64,000 nucleotides of DNA from Apostichopus japonicus (lineage: Eukaryota > Echinodermata > Holothuroidea > Aspidochirotida > Stichopodidae): NCBI RefSeq assembly GCF_037975245.1, contig NC_092576.1, positions 11,167,111-11,231,110 of the forward strand. Reading direction: 5' to 3'. Each line of letters opens with the position of its first letter. Position 1 is the stretch's first letter. Positions 1 through 11,464 of the stretch are shown piece by piece. The notes beneath the pieces are model-generated. The model was not told the origin of the DNA, made no database searches, and was given only the letters and a program-made list of their open reading frames with translations. The translations under genes and the position numbers were made by a program.

Positions 1-819
1 TTTTGTCATACAATGCAAAGTTTAGATTAGTCTTTGTACAGGAATAGTTATGGATATTAATGTCGTCAAAACTGTACAGAGTTGAGGATACGTGCATCGG
101 TCTATACTGGAGAGAGAAAACTGGGAAAGTTTCTCAGACTGAACGACTAAGTTGTTTGCTCAATAAACATTGTTGGATTAAAATAAGTACTCGAGAGAGG
201 TTTTTTGGATTGATTGTTTGTCTAAGTTTTGAAATGTGGAGATCGCTGCTGCATTGTTAATTAGCATTACATATGCATCATTCGTTTGTGGTAATTATTA
301 TTGCATTGTCTCTGTACATGCATAGAGTACAGTGTTATGTGTAAGAGAGCTATAATCCATGTCGTGGCATTTATAACACTCCGAACAGCAGTTTGCTTCA
401 CAATGGTGTGAAGAAACATTAGTTTTTTTTCCTTTGATGTTCTAGAGATATACCTCCGTAATGACAACGTTTTGGATTTCGATTTCATTTTTCGATTGGA
501 TGTGGATTTTATAGTTCACTCTGTGTCGCGTTCTTCATTTAAATCTCTTTGAGTTGTGTAATAATTGCAAAGATTAAAAGATTTAGTAAACATTCATTTC
601 TCATAAATGTTTCAAAACAAAGTTTTGTAACAATTTATGCATAAGAGCAGAAAAAAAGATCATCATATATACTTGAAATAAGTTGTGACTTTGGGGGGTA
701 GTTAAATCTTTGGTAAAACAGTGACACAGATTGAGTGCTCTGGTTTTTTTAACTTCCAAAAAGTGGTTTCCTCTTCGAAGGAATTGTCCACTGTTTTGCA
801 AGCATAGGCTTAGCGTGGG
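1..819. other. 5' flank, no gene seen
   Basis: AT-rich sequence with short frames on both strands that have no recognisable protein features and no convincing splice sites. I see nothing to annotate here. Confidence 0.5.
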
Positions 820-1122
820 GGGAGAATTGACTCGAAAACTCGACCCGAGAACTTGACACGTTACTGCGACAGTCAGCTTCGGCTCACGTCTGTACCGGTC
901 GTGTCTTGACAGTTGTCAGACGATGACATCAATGTACGGCGAACATTTCTCCGGCGATTTGTATTCAAGCGTGACTATGGCCGAGCCAACCACACCGCAG
1001 AGAGCAAAAGGCTGTAAACAGAATGTTTCCCGACACGTGACGGTCAGACACACGATACAATATTCGACCATGGATTGGTTTGCTTCTACTCAAATTGGCA
1101 GTCTTTGTTTCTATTATCTAGG
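820..1122 (+). promoter_or_regulatory. CpG-richer patch, candidate promoter / 5' region
   Basis: CpG dinucleotides are much denser here (roughly 840-1080) than in the surrounding AT-rich DNA. The patch leads directly into an open frame ending at a strong GTGAGT donor at 1241. In animals with methylated gene bodies such patches often mark promoters or constrained exons. No TATA box or initiator can be called with certainty. It could be the start of the gene whose large exons lie 25 kb downstream, or of an unrelated transcript. Confidence 0.3.
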
Positions 1123-1240
1123 AAGAGTCCAAGACATGGGTCACTCGTTGACGGGCCGTCGTCCAGCAGTGTCCTTCCACTCTAGCCTCCTGCGTACGAG
1201 TTCCTTCGCTGGTTTCAGAAGCGATGAAACGCCACTGGTG
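923..1240 (+). CDS. Candidate first coding exon (start at 923 or 1136)
   Basis: A frame stays open from an ATG at 923 to a GTGAGT donor at 1241 (106 codons, phase 0 at the junction). Within it a pyrimidine-rich acceptor (TTCTATTATCTAG, ending 1122) would create a 118-nt exon 1123-1240, with an ATG at 1136 opening MGHSLTGRRP and continuing through a Ser/Arg-rich stretch RTSSFAGFRSDETPLV. The Met-Gly start would suit N-myristoylation if it is used. CpG density supports an exon. If it joins the acceptor at 26440, the frame meets a stop after about 10 codons. It would therefore act as an upstream ORF or use another acceptor for the 977-codon exon. No homologue was recognised, and it may be noncoding. 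Confidence 0.25.
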
Positions 1241-3247
1241 GTGAGTTGTATATTTATTTCCATTTCTTTGATTTTTTATTTTTTTATATTTGAAATCTAT
1301 TGAGAGGTGATATATGTGTGATTTGGAGGTGCATGGAAAACTTGCTTGAAAAAGAATACACATTTAGAATTGAAGGATAGGGGGAAAAAAATCATGATTT
1401 TGATCTCAAGTTTATTAGTATATATAGTACTGCAGATCTGCTGTGCAATAAGAAACAGACTACATTTTACCTGACCCCTGGTGTGGGGGGTGTGGAAGAA
1501 AGGGAAAGATTAGGAACGTGCCCAGAAAAAGGAGCACAGCGGACTTTATCGTTCCCCTTACAAACCTCCTCACCACTAGAAACTGATACGCTGCAAGTTG
1601 ATGCAAATGAATAAAATGAAATTTAATGATTAAAAGAGTATATATACAGCGTTCAAATTACGGATCACACACCTCGGCCACATCTGGTTTAGTAAGCAGT
1701 AAAACATTATGTTGATCAATCTTGAAACTTCTGTAGACTCATAGCTTGGTTTCAGGTTCTTTAACTCGAGATCTACGAACTTATTGTTTTAAAATGTTTG
1801 ACAGAAGAAAAAGATTGCGAATTGCAGTGCTGCCATTAATTTATGCCGTACCGTTATTATATTAAATTATGCGCATAACAAACAGCAACGGAACTTGAAG
1901 GTCATGTGTGGCGATCCCGGATCAAGCTGCAGGGTTGCGTTAACACCCAGCACACGGTACGACACTTCTTCCATTTTGGTCTATCGCTCTGCTCTGTCAA
2001 GGGTCTGATAATCCGCGTTCACCACACATCAGGACCCCAGTTTGGGAGTCACCATGCAGTGCACTTGTTCTCAAGTGTAAAGCAGGGGGCCTGTTACTGC
2101 GCATGCTGTAAAGGAAAGGTCTTTCCCCACACGTACACTACAGCTCTGCAGCACATCATTGTGTGTTGTTGACTCATGAGCTACAGGAAGTCTCAGTATA
2201 CATTCTTAAAGGCATTGAAGACTCGCCCCAATCCGCGTGCGGCCATCTGAAAAAGCTAACTTTCCGTTGCTTGCAAGTGACGTTTTGTTCGTGTCGCTAC
2301 AAAATGCAGACAGTAATGAAACGTGATACCTTGTTATCTTTAGTTGGACCTGAGATGTCCATCGCTGTATTGCTTGTATACTGTGCTGTGGGTATTGACC
2401 GCAGCTGTATATACTGTCTGTACACTAGTGTCTAATTACCGATGGTAGCAAGCTGTGGGTGTGAATTTTTCTGGGGATCGATGGTGGTGTCTAACACTTC
2501 TGTTACACCTCATTTGAAACTAGGTCAGATTAATACCGGCATTAGACGTTTCTTTTTGCGCGAGTCTTCACACCCTTTAATACTGTAGTTTGTATCACTA
2601 GTGGATGGTATCCTCTAAGATCAAGTAACCAGGGCTAACATTTGCACCCATCAATCACAATGGGCCCTGATGAGGGGGAAAGAACCTTCATTATCATACT
2701 TTGCTATGATATATATACTTCATATTTCAATGACAAGATACTGTATGGCACACATGATGATGTGCAATAATGTCAAATCGAGGCGATGTGCATGAATGTG
2801 ATTCATAGCATCTTGTTACATCTACAAGCATCATTACCTGACTACTGATGTCAAATATTGTTAAGGCAGAAATTTGATCTTAAAAGGAGAAACTGCCTAA
2901 GTTGTCATTTTTATTCTAAATACATTAATATTGGAATGAGTGAGTCCTGAGCGACCCTCCCAAACGAAGTATTAAAGACGTTTATTTTTTACCGCACGGT
3001 TTTTGGGATGTAACAGGCGGTGCTGTGTATATTTTATGGATGTGCTTAATTGTTTCATATTCATGGGAAAATCCATCGGGTACTTTGGAAATTAATTTCT
3101 GATTGCTTCCTGTATTTAAACTGGGAATTGCTTTTATAATAGAATTATTTTTTTAAGGACATAAAGTTAAGTGCTTCTAGTCTACTCCACCCAACTTAAA
3201 AATGAAATTAAAATTACAAGGTTAATCAAAATAAACTCACCCAACTG
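1241..3247. other. Intronic/intergenic, no clear feature
   Basis: Mostly AT-rich. A slightly GC-richer, CpG-containing stretch at about 1890-2340 carries a Cys/His-rich 88-codon frame (1906-2172) without recognisable domains or good flanking splice sites. I do not call it a gene. Confidence 0.4.
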
Positions 3248-3611
3248 GGGGCGTTGTGGTCAAGTGGTTAAGGCAGTGGGGTTGTGATCTAAGGATTACA
3301 GGTTCGAGTCCTGGCCAGATCATGAATGTGTCCTTGGGCAAGGCACTTTATCTCCATTGCCTCTCTTCACCCAGGTGCATAAATGGGGTAACTTGTAAAT
3401 ATAGTTACGTGCACCGGTATGGCTGCACCGTATGTCCCCCGGGGCACATGTGGTTGTGGTACACTGTGGTACCCCAGGAGAGATTGAATTGTGCACACTT
3501 TGGTGTGTAGGTTTGACAAGTTACCAATGACCAGGGCTAAGTTGTACATGCTATGGTACACTCTTTGGGGTGTGAATAGCATTCTAAATGCTGATTAATA
3601 ATAATAATAAC
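3248..3611 (+). mobile_element. tRNA-derived SINE, copy 1
   Basis: The 5' part is tRNA-like, with an A-box-like TGGTCAAGTGG at about 3257 and a perfect B-box GGTTCGAGTCC at 3302. It is followed by a central region TCCTTGGGCAAGGCACTTTA, common in marine invertebrate SINEs, then a body ending in an (AAT/ATA)n tail at 3597-3611. A sister copy with the same layout lies at 60709-61087. It is not a functional tRNA: the acceptor stem does not close and the element runs on for more than 300 bp. Confidence 0.85.
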
Positions 3612-4889
3612 ACCCACAGGTCTCTTAAAAGACTAGAGCTATATAGTCAGCAATGTGTTGTAAACCTGTATCATTCTGTTCAAGTCAGTTTGATCTCCCC
3701 CTCTCTATTTCTTTCCCCTTCCTTCTACCCCTCTTTCCCCTTCTACCCCACTCCTTCCTTGTACCCCACCCCCCCCCTGGACTCGCCCAAATTCTAGTAA
3801 AAGATCTAAGTTAAGATGACCATATTTTTTAAATAGGAATCTGTGGCTAAATGTTGAAGGTGGCCTGGGGAAGGGGTCTATGGCCCTCCCCTTTGAGAAA
3901 AACTTGCTAGCTAGTCTGGTAGAGCACAGACATGACATATTCATGAGCAGAAAGTTTATTCTTGGCCGATAAAATAGGAACAGTATTCTAAGCATCCTGG
4001 TGAAACGTCCAATGGATTTCTATTTAGCATGTTTTTTTTTTTTTAATTTTAAAATGTTTTGTACCATTATAAGTAAACTTGAAGCAAACAGGCGTGATGT
4101 CATAGCTGGGCCCGTAGCCATAGGGGAGGCATTCTGGGACAATTTATTCCCCCCCAAATTTTTTTTGTGGTTTATTCCCCCCCCCATGTTCTTTTTCTTC
4201 AAATTTATGGTTTCAGTAATGGACCCCTATGATGGATCCATGCAAATTCCCCCCCCCCCCCTTCCGCCCTTCAAACATAAAATTCTACCCCTTTCAAACA
4301 AACACTCTGCTCCTCAAATTGGACAAGCTGTCTACAGGCCTGTTCATAGCTGTACACTCCTATTCTTATTATAATTACCATGATGGTTATCCTTATTGTT
4401 TCTGCTATCAGTATCACTGTCATTAATATGTGGCATCACAAACTGCAGCATAGTTTTTAATAGCTTACACCTGTTTTGTACCTATCAATTCCCCCCCCCC
4501 CCCCCCTTTCGCTCTTTGTCAATCATTTAATTCATAAACAGTTATTTTGCTTAAACATTTACTCACTTTTTACAAAACACAAAAAAAAAAAAAATTTAAA
4601 TAAAAAAATGAAATGAAAGTGAATCTTGGAGAATATGTCAGGTTTGACAACAAAATTTCTATTTTCAGATCAGCATGTGTTAGATCAGATATCGGTATAA
4701 GCCTAGACAAACAGACAAGTTAAAAAAGAAAAAAAAAAATCACCAAAAAAAAAAAAATCACCAAAAAACTTTCTATCACCTCTCCGCTGACTGACGGGCA
4801 CCTCTCTCATTCCTCCTGACAGTTTGAAACCACATTTATTTTGTTACGTTAAAAAAAAAAAAAAAAAATCTACCCTTTAAGCAATTCAA
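3612..4889. other. Homopolymer-rich intronic stretch
   Basis: CT-rich tract at 3690-3790, C-runs near 4140-4190, 4249-4262 and 4489-4506, and A-runs at 4578-4594, 4728-4757 and 4850-4868. The frames here (for example 4000-4374) are translations of homopolymers. No gene is visible. Confidence 0.6.
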
Positions 4890-5095
4890 CTGAATAGCTG
4901 GATGCCATGCAAACAGCGAGCGTTCTGACGTAATCGGATACTAACATGACGGATTCGAAACCCATTGTCTAATGGATAAATAAGGGATGTCAGACTTGTG
5001 CCCCATACTGGGAAGAAATTGCGGTTAAGAGCAAAAACCAGAGTCCTACATCGGACCACAGATGATAAGTTTTCAAAGATTTTTTTTCTCTCCAG

Positions 5096-5189
5096 GCTGC
5101 TGTGGATTGCGCGGAATCCCGAACGTAGGGTGGACGAATTAGCCACAAATTACGGTGGCCCGCAGACCGAGCACTGCTCTGCCTTGTAA
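5096..5189 (+). other. Exon-like GC-rich island after a strong acceptor
   Basis: A textbook acceptor (T8 CTCTCCAG ending at 5095) is followed by 94 nt with several CpGs that read LLWIARNPERRVDELATNYG... and end at a TAA (5187-5189) in one frame. It could be a small terminal exon, a cryptic exon or an old mobile element. The opposite strand is also open over the same bases. No homologue was recognised. Confidence 0.15.
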
Positions 5190-6201
5190 ACATAATCGAT
5201 GCTGGGTTAATAACATCATGTCAGTTATAATATGAAAATGAAATTACTTAAAATTGTTAACTATATTTATACATGTCTGGACATATCTTGAATTCCAGAA
5301 ATTTTGTCGAAGATCCCGAGAATCCATTTTGTCCCATAGACAGTGCTTCCAAATGATTTCGTCAAACCTGGAAGAGAGAAAAGAGAAAAAATAAATATTA
5401 CCTCATAGAGCTATTTCATATTTTTATTTCGACAAATTTAATGATTTTCAAATCAATATTCAATCTTTCTTTCCTAAAATTGCCATCTGATTTGATATTA
5501 AAAAAATTGTCTTTTTCCTCTTTACCTTCCAAACATCCTGTTACCAGGAACTCATGGATGAAAACAATTTCTCCTACTTTTAACATCCCCCTTCTACCCC
5601 CCTCCCTAACCCCCTCCCCATCCCCACACACTCACAAGGTGGTTCTAAAATGTCAAGTCCTATATGTCCTTCCTGTTTTTTCTTTATTTTTATCACTGTG
5701 AAAAACCTGTCCTTACAGTGTATACTGTGTACAAGAGACTTACATAATGTTAAAAAGCAACCATATTTCATTCAGTTACCTTTAACATGAAAAACACTTT
5801 TGATGTAAAAGAAAAAAATCACTTTCACTTCTTTTCAAGTGGCCAGTTTGCATACATCTTACAGAATAATTACAAAGAAAGCTTTTATGAGTTCACATTT
5901 TCATTTTTCATTTTCATTTAATTGTTTCCACATTCAAAATATATTACACAATAATAGAAGAAAATGTATGTGACAAGTGGAGGAGGTCTGAGAACGTAAG
6001 CCGAGGCTCTTACGAAGCAGACCCCCCCCCCCCCCGTACAAAGACATAATGATCTGTGATAACAAGAGTTCTAAGAAGTCTATTCATTGAGAGAATGAAC
6101 AGTTCACAAGAGTACAGTTACAATTAATGAAGAAGATCTAATCAACTATAAACAAAAGCAGGAAATCACTGAAGTAAATGGTGATACAGTTTAACATACA
6201 T
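5190..6201. other. Intronic, no gene seen
   Basis: AT-rich, with a C-run at 6025-6036 and a C-rich tract at 5585-5630. Nothing else can be supported. Confidence 0.5.
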
Positions 6202-6658
6202 TAAGGTGACCATATTGTCCTGACTGGAATCAGGGACATTTATTGCGTGACTGATATGGGGGAGGAAAAATTTTGAGAGCCTAAGGTGCTTAGATGTAAA
6301 ATGGTGATACTTAGAAGCACTTTTTAAATCAATTTTATTTTCAAAAATGTAGCTTTTCCTTAGATGAAATGTACTTACTTTACGAAAGAGTGCTAGGCTA
6401 GATCGATGTAGCATATTTTAACAGTGTTTCACTTTCCACTTTACACTGGCCCACCTGAAATACTGGTTAGTTCCGTTCTGCGACTACACACTTGACTAAA
6501 TTTTGTTTTTACAATTATTTTACTAATAATGTGGGATAATTTCGAAATTCCTGAACATTTTGACAAATCAGGGACATTTTCGGGGACACTTGTTCATCGG
6601 GGACAGCACACTATAATCGGGGACTGTCCCCGAAAATCGGGGACGTCTGGTCACCTTA
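6202..6658. mobile_element. hAT-like MITE with 8-bp target duplication
   Basis: Terminal inverted repeats TAAGGTGACCA (6202-6212) and TGGTCACCTTA (6648-6658) are perfect over 11 bp. The element is flanked by an exact 8-bp direct repeat ACATACAT (6194-6201 and 6659-6666). The right subterminal region carries repeated GGGGAC / GTCCCCGA words, as in known hAT nonautonomous elements with TAAGGTGACC ends. At 457 bp with no long ORF it is nonautonomous. Confidence 0.85.
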
Positions 6659-6719
6659 ACATACATGTCTTAATTCTATAGGATATTTTGGGGACAAGCT
6701 GAATTTGTATGTATATATT

Positions 6720-6948
6720 AGATCCTCCTGCAAGCAGGAACTCGCGAAGAAGCCTCGTTGGCTTATCAAAGCCACAAGCTGACCGAAGTCAGTCTCTTAC
6801 ATTCATATTTAACGTCCATGATTATGAATTGTTAATTGTCAACAACTCTGTAACTGGACGACATACATTAATCTGGGAGTGACTCGAACCGGGGACCTTA
6901 TGATTGAAAGGCACCAGCGTTAACCACTGAGCTAACACTCCGGAATTT
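6720..6948 (-). mobile_element. tRNA-derived SINE, second family, inverted
   Basis: On the minus strand the element begins near 6942 with TTAGCTCAGTGGTTAACGC (A-box) and GGTTCGAGTC (B-box). It can fold part of a tRNA cloverleaf (GGAGTG/CACTCC acceptor). It then runs through an unrelated body to about 6720. The body and the poor anticodon arm argue for a SINE rather than a working tRNA gene. The sequence differs from the SINE at 3248. Confidence 0.7.
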
Positions 6949-8443
6949 AAAAACCTTTCTATCTTAAATGGAAATAAATTTCACTCTGTTAACTGAAATA
7001 CCCTGACTCAATATCTTGTGCCCCACTCTAGATATGGTCGACTGAATAAAACGCATTTTGACTGAATAAACTCTCCCTCACTAGAGAAAGTGGATCACAG
7101 TGGGTGGTCTATAATGTCATCAAGGTAACAGTTCATCAAGAGCATCAATTTTCTATGAGGATTGATCTGTATTTTGTTTTTAAAGATGTGGGAAAATTTC
7201 AAGCAATTCTGTTCAACAATCGATTTTGGCCAGAGACGTATCCTTTCAAGTTACTGACTGTGCCTTTAACATATGAATGCATACAACTTGACTAACAACA
7301 CATTGTAACCTGCATATGGTCACTGTTCCACAGAGAATATATATGCTTGTTTTAAATGTTGCACACCTTTTAAACAGTAACAGCTCCCTCTATTTTGTGT
7401 TTAATTTGCTCTTTGCTTCCTCGAGTTGAAGGTCAATGACACTGCTTGTATCGATATTAATATAATGTATCGTCATAGTTAAGCCTATGATGAAGCATGT
7501 AGGAAGATGTGGTTGGCCACTTTGTCCACAGGAAGAATATCACTTACTTGATAAATAATGAATTTCCTAGAAATGGTTTACCTGTTTTCATAAATACAAA
7601 TGTTGGCCCTAGGTTGCCTACTACATCCCCCAGCAGCTGGGGAAGGAATAGAAATCCACCCATAAGGAGGAGACTTAAATAAGAAGGATATATATATCCT
7701 TTGTGTGAGTAATTTGTTTCTAACTAATGAAAGAGGAACAATACATCATCAGTTACTTCCCAGTGAAATTTTCATGTTTTACCTACATTGCATTTTTCTA
7801 GATGTTGATTAAATCGAAATATTCACATGTTGTTGTATTTAAGTGAACTGGTATCAAACAGGTTTGATAACATTATAGTTATACTCTGATAGCAATAATG
7901 TTTTTGTTTTGCTTCCTGTTCAATATTGTCTTTGTTTGTTTTTGACCTTGGATTGGTTTCCTTTTGTTACATTAATGATGTGAACGACATTAATATCCCA
8001 ATGCAAACACTCCCGCATCGACAGTGACCCGAGATATCTGGTGACCTCATTACGTCACATGCATTCTTGCGTGAAATTGCAGTCCTGGACGTATCATGCA
8101 TATATGTGCTAATTCCTATGTAGATTGAGTGCAAGTGGGGCGTACATTGGGTAGCATTGTCACCCTAAGGCTGTACAAAATGACAACGGAACTTTCAGAG
8201 TATACGTATTACGTACTACGCGATCCGCGGCTGCGCATGACACATTTCCAATCCAATCCAACTTTTTTACCAATTTCGGATGAATATCGGGGTAGGATCA
8301 GAGTACGACTCAAGTGTAACTGCGCGCGGATCAATGCATAAGTTTACCCCATGGAGAGATGATCTTCTGATAACATCAGGGGATCTGAACTGGATCTAGT
8401 GTAAAAGCACCCTTAGATATATAGTGTAAAAGCACCCTTAAGA
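6949..8443. other. Intronic, no gene seen
   Basis: AT-rich intronic sequence. A short dispersed word GACATTAATATCCCAA occurs at 7986 and recurs at 11130, with a partial copy at 8541. A CpG-containing stretch at 7980-8340 holds a 70-codon frame with no recognisable features. Confidence 0.4.
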
Positions 8444-8519
8444 TCTGGCCAGGACTCGAACTGTATGCAAACTTAAGATCACAAGTCCACTGCCTTTAAT
8501 AACCACTTGATCACAACAA
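8444..8519 (-). mobile_element. Fragment of the 3248-type SINE head, inverted
   Basis: The sequence GATCTGGCCAGGACTCGAAC...CCACTTGATCACAAC is a diverged reverse complement of the tRNA-like head of the SINE at 3248, with the B-box complement intact. No body or tail follows. Confidence 0.7.
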
Positions 8520-9790
8520 TTCAACCATTAATTATGGGAAGTCATTAATATCCCAATGACTGAAACAAAGGGTATTCAATGTGCAGTTATGACATAACAC
8601 CAGTTTGCTTCAAGTTCACTTTTGTAAAAAAGCTGTAAACTACAAATGTTGTTATCGCAGAAACAATAAGTAGGAATTTATTGGAAGCAAATTTCACCAA
8701 CATCCATGGAATATTTTCCTTGTTTCAATCAAAATATAAATCTTCAACCAGACTATGTTTTTAAGGGTTAAACTGTTCACAAATTATTCCTTTCCTATAA
8801 GTCTTAATGCCACCATAGCTAGCTACTGAGATATCAAAAGTTAAGCAGACATATTGATGATGTCATAAATAGATTTTTAAATTTTTTATGCATTAGTTTT
8901 TATCCTATCTCATGTCCTCCCTCACAAGTAAAAGGATTAATAATATAAAAATACTGTAAATTCATCAAGAATATGATGACCGTAGACATTTTTAGCCAAA
9001 GAAATTCTTACACCAAATATAAATTAATTTATCAATTTCAGGAATATTTACTTCAGCACTTTGTAGCTACAGACTACATGTACATAAATTTACAGTAAAC
9101 CTACACTTGTGAGTGAACTTGTTTGGTGTACATTATTTAATATTAGACAGTATATATATAATTGTGTTCTTTAAATGATATCCGGTAATGACCACAAATT
9201 TTATTTTGCTAAAAAACAAATTAAAAAAAAAAATTTGCTATTTTACATATGTAGTGATTTAATCCTTTCTTATTATTAGGTTTATCTCTGGCACCAAGGA
9301 TTGTTAACTTTGAGAATACTAAACTAAATTCCTCACTCATTGACTAAATAACATACTTCTTATCTAGGTAGCTTCATTGACCATGATACACTAGTAGGTA
9401 AAGTTGCTGTGTACTTTTCCCTTTGAAGGTATACACAGAGTTCTGTGGTACAATATGACCTGAAGTATTGGCCATTGTCATTTGATCCCGGTATCTTACA
9501 TACTACACTGCAGTTCAGTATTTGGTTGCTTACATTTACGTCATCACAAAGTTTTCACAACATATACATGTACCAGGAAATCTGTCAGGTGTGTGATATT
9601 GGGGAGGCTTGTAATTGCAGGAATCAAAACCAATGTTCAGTGACCATGTAGAAAGTGCCACCAATCGCAGCAGTGCAAATTTTGAAGAAGCATTAATAGT
9701 GCGGTTTTCCGAGACGGACCAAATTTCTGTTCGGACAACCAAGTTGTCCAGCGAACAAACAGTTGTTTGTTTCCGATTCAGATTGCATCG
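8520..9790. other. Intronic, no gene seen
   Basis: AT-rich. At 9701-9780 a TTTTCCGAGACGGACCAAATTT segment resembles part of the duplicated block annotated at 9791 and 11465. Otherwise nothing is recognised. Confidence 0.4.
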
Positions 9791-10801
9791 TTTGTGAATA
9801 CCTCCAAGTTTTAAAAATGATAAATTGGTTTTGATATTCCCAAGGCTTGTGTGCTATTCACCAACATAGGCGTGGGAGGCGGGGGGGGGGGGGCTGGGGC
9901 CTGCAGTCCCCCAACCAAAACTTTTGGTGAAAATTTGGGCAGTATGCTGAGAATTTTTGGGCACCTACTGGAAGAAGAAAAATTTGCAATGTGTTTTGCA
10001 ATAGTTAAACTGATATTATTATTATCGTTATTATTGTAACAACTTCCCCAATAATTATAACCAATATGGAATGGTAATAACACGGAAAATATAACCAAAA
10101 TTTTTTGCGCGCTCCGCGTGTGTTCAACATCTTAATGTGCATATCATATAGTATTCATCGGTTAGTGGCATGTGATGTAATAACCGATGAATGCCTATAT
10201 GATATGCACATTAACATGTTCAACCCGCGTGGAGTGCGCGAAAAATTTGGTTATATTTTTCGGGCAAGTCGTTACAGCCCCCCCAAACAAGTTAGTATCC
10301 TACGCCTATGTTCACCAACCTACACATCTCTCTCCAACAGTGAATACATATTGGTCATAGTTAACTTTTCGGACCACCAAATTTACTGTTCGTAACAACC
10401 AGAATGTATGGCTAGTTGCGTATTCCTCAGGGACAACCAGAAAATCCTTGAAAATTTGCCGTGGGTAGCATGTACCATGTCTGTATAAAAATCATTTATT
10501 TAGAATTGTATTGGGAGGGAGAGGGTGTCCTAGTTTCAACCCATCTCATAGTGCCAGTGTCCTGATATATTCACAATAACCTTCTATAAACATTTGTAAC
10601 TGATTTATGACAATAATTTTCAGTGCATGTCAAACCTTCCCAGCTAAATACGATATGCCAGACAAAAAAAAAAATCTTTGATTTTTCAGCAAGAATATGA
10701 TACATAATCGTCATTAGAGCTCAGCAATTGTGTACGGTACTTAAGTAATTGAAAGAAAACGATGGTTTTTCACTATCCAGCAAGATCAAGTAGGCTACTC
10801 A
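9791..10801. repeat. Local duplication copy A (interrupted by a MITE)
   Basis: From TTTGTGAATACC (9791) to AGCAAGATCAAGTAGG (about 10801) this block aligns over its whole length with 11465-12031. The difference is the 446-bp element at 9865-10310 plus one 8-bp target duplication. Small indels and substitutions show it is not recent. Confidence 0.85.
9865..10310 (+). mobile_element. hAT-like MITE, filled site (TSD TTCACCAA)
   Basis: The ends are CATAGGCGTGGGAGGC and TCCTACGCCTATG, near-perfect terminal inverted repeats. The 8-bp duplication TTCACCAA lies at 9857-9864 and 10311-10318. The uninterrupted paralogous site is at about 11533. Inside, 10085-10262 is a large imperfect inverted repeat (arms of about 80 bp around ATAACCAAATTTT, GCGCGCTCCGCG and ATGTGCATATCATATAG). 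A related, oppositely oriented copy is at 59788-60174. No transposase is encoded. Confidence 0.92.
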
Positions 10802-11464
10802 CGACTCTTCACATTTCAAGAAGAGAATACCTTATGACTAATAAACGAAAGAATCTGCTCTTTTCAGCTAAAATATTACGGTACTTGAGTATTGTAATTA
10901 GCCAATGGGATTGGGTAATCAGCACGAGTAGAATATTAACTAACCTTTCCAAACGTTGACGCTCTAACATACGCTTATTTGTGAGTCATGCAGAAATCGA
11001 GATAATAGATGTACAGTACACAATTTGCTAGAGAGTCTCATAAATGGTCACACACATTCATATCTCAACAATTTACTTTAACTTAATTAGGACTTCTTGT
11101 TTCCATTAATGTTACGTTAATGATGTGAAGACATTAATATCCCAAACACTGAGCAAAGTTGAGACACATTCCAAATTTTTAAGTAGAATAGCTGAAAAAC
11201 GATTTTCTTTAGCTCTCCGAGGCAATTACTTTCTAGGGTGAGATCGCTCAGTGTCTAATAAGATTTGGACTTCCAACCAAAAAAATGAAGTAGCCGAATT
11301 TTTAGAAATTTTAGTACAATTTTCAACGTGCCTAAATTTACTTGAATCGATGATTCAAACAAGACAGATATATATATGTCACATTGACAGTGGCAGTTTT
11401 GTGATATATATTGTATCATGTCTTAACTCAATAGTTAGGTCCTAAAATGGAAACATGTATTAAA
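10802..11464. other. Spacer between duplicated blocks
   Basis: No gene is seen. It contains the dispersed word GACATTAATATCCCAA at 11130 next to a small inverted repeat (ATTAATGATGTG/ACATTAAT). Confidence 0.4.

Noticed and set aside
3248-3320. tRNA gene
   Set aside because: A- and B-boxes are present, but the cloverleaf does not close and the sequence continues as a repeated SINE body with a tail.
6870-6945. tRNA gene on the minus strand
   Set aside because: It partially folds, but the anticodon arm is poor and the sequence is attached to a SINE body. It is treated as a SINE head.
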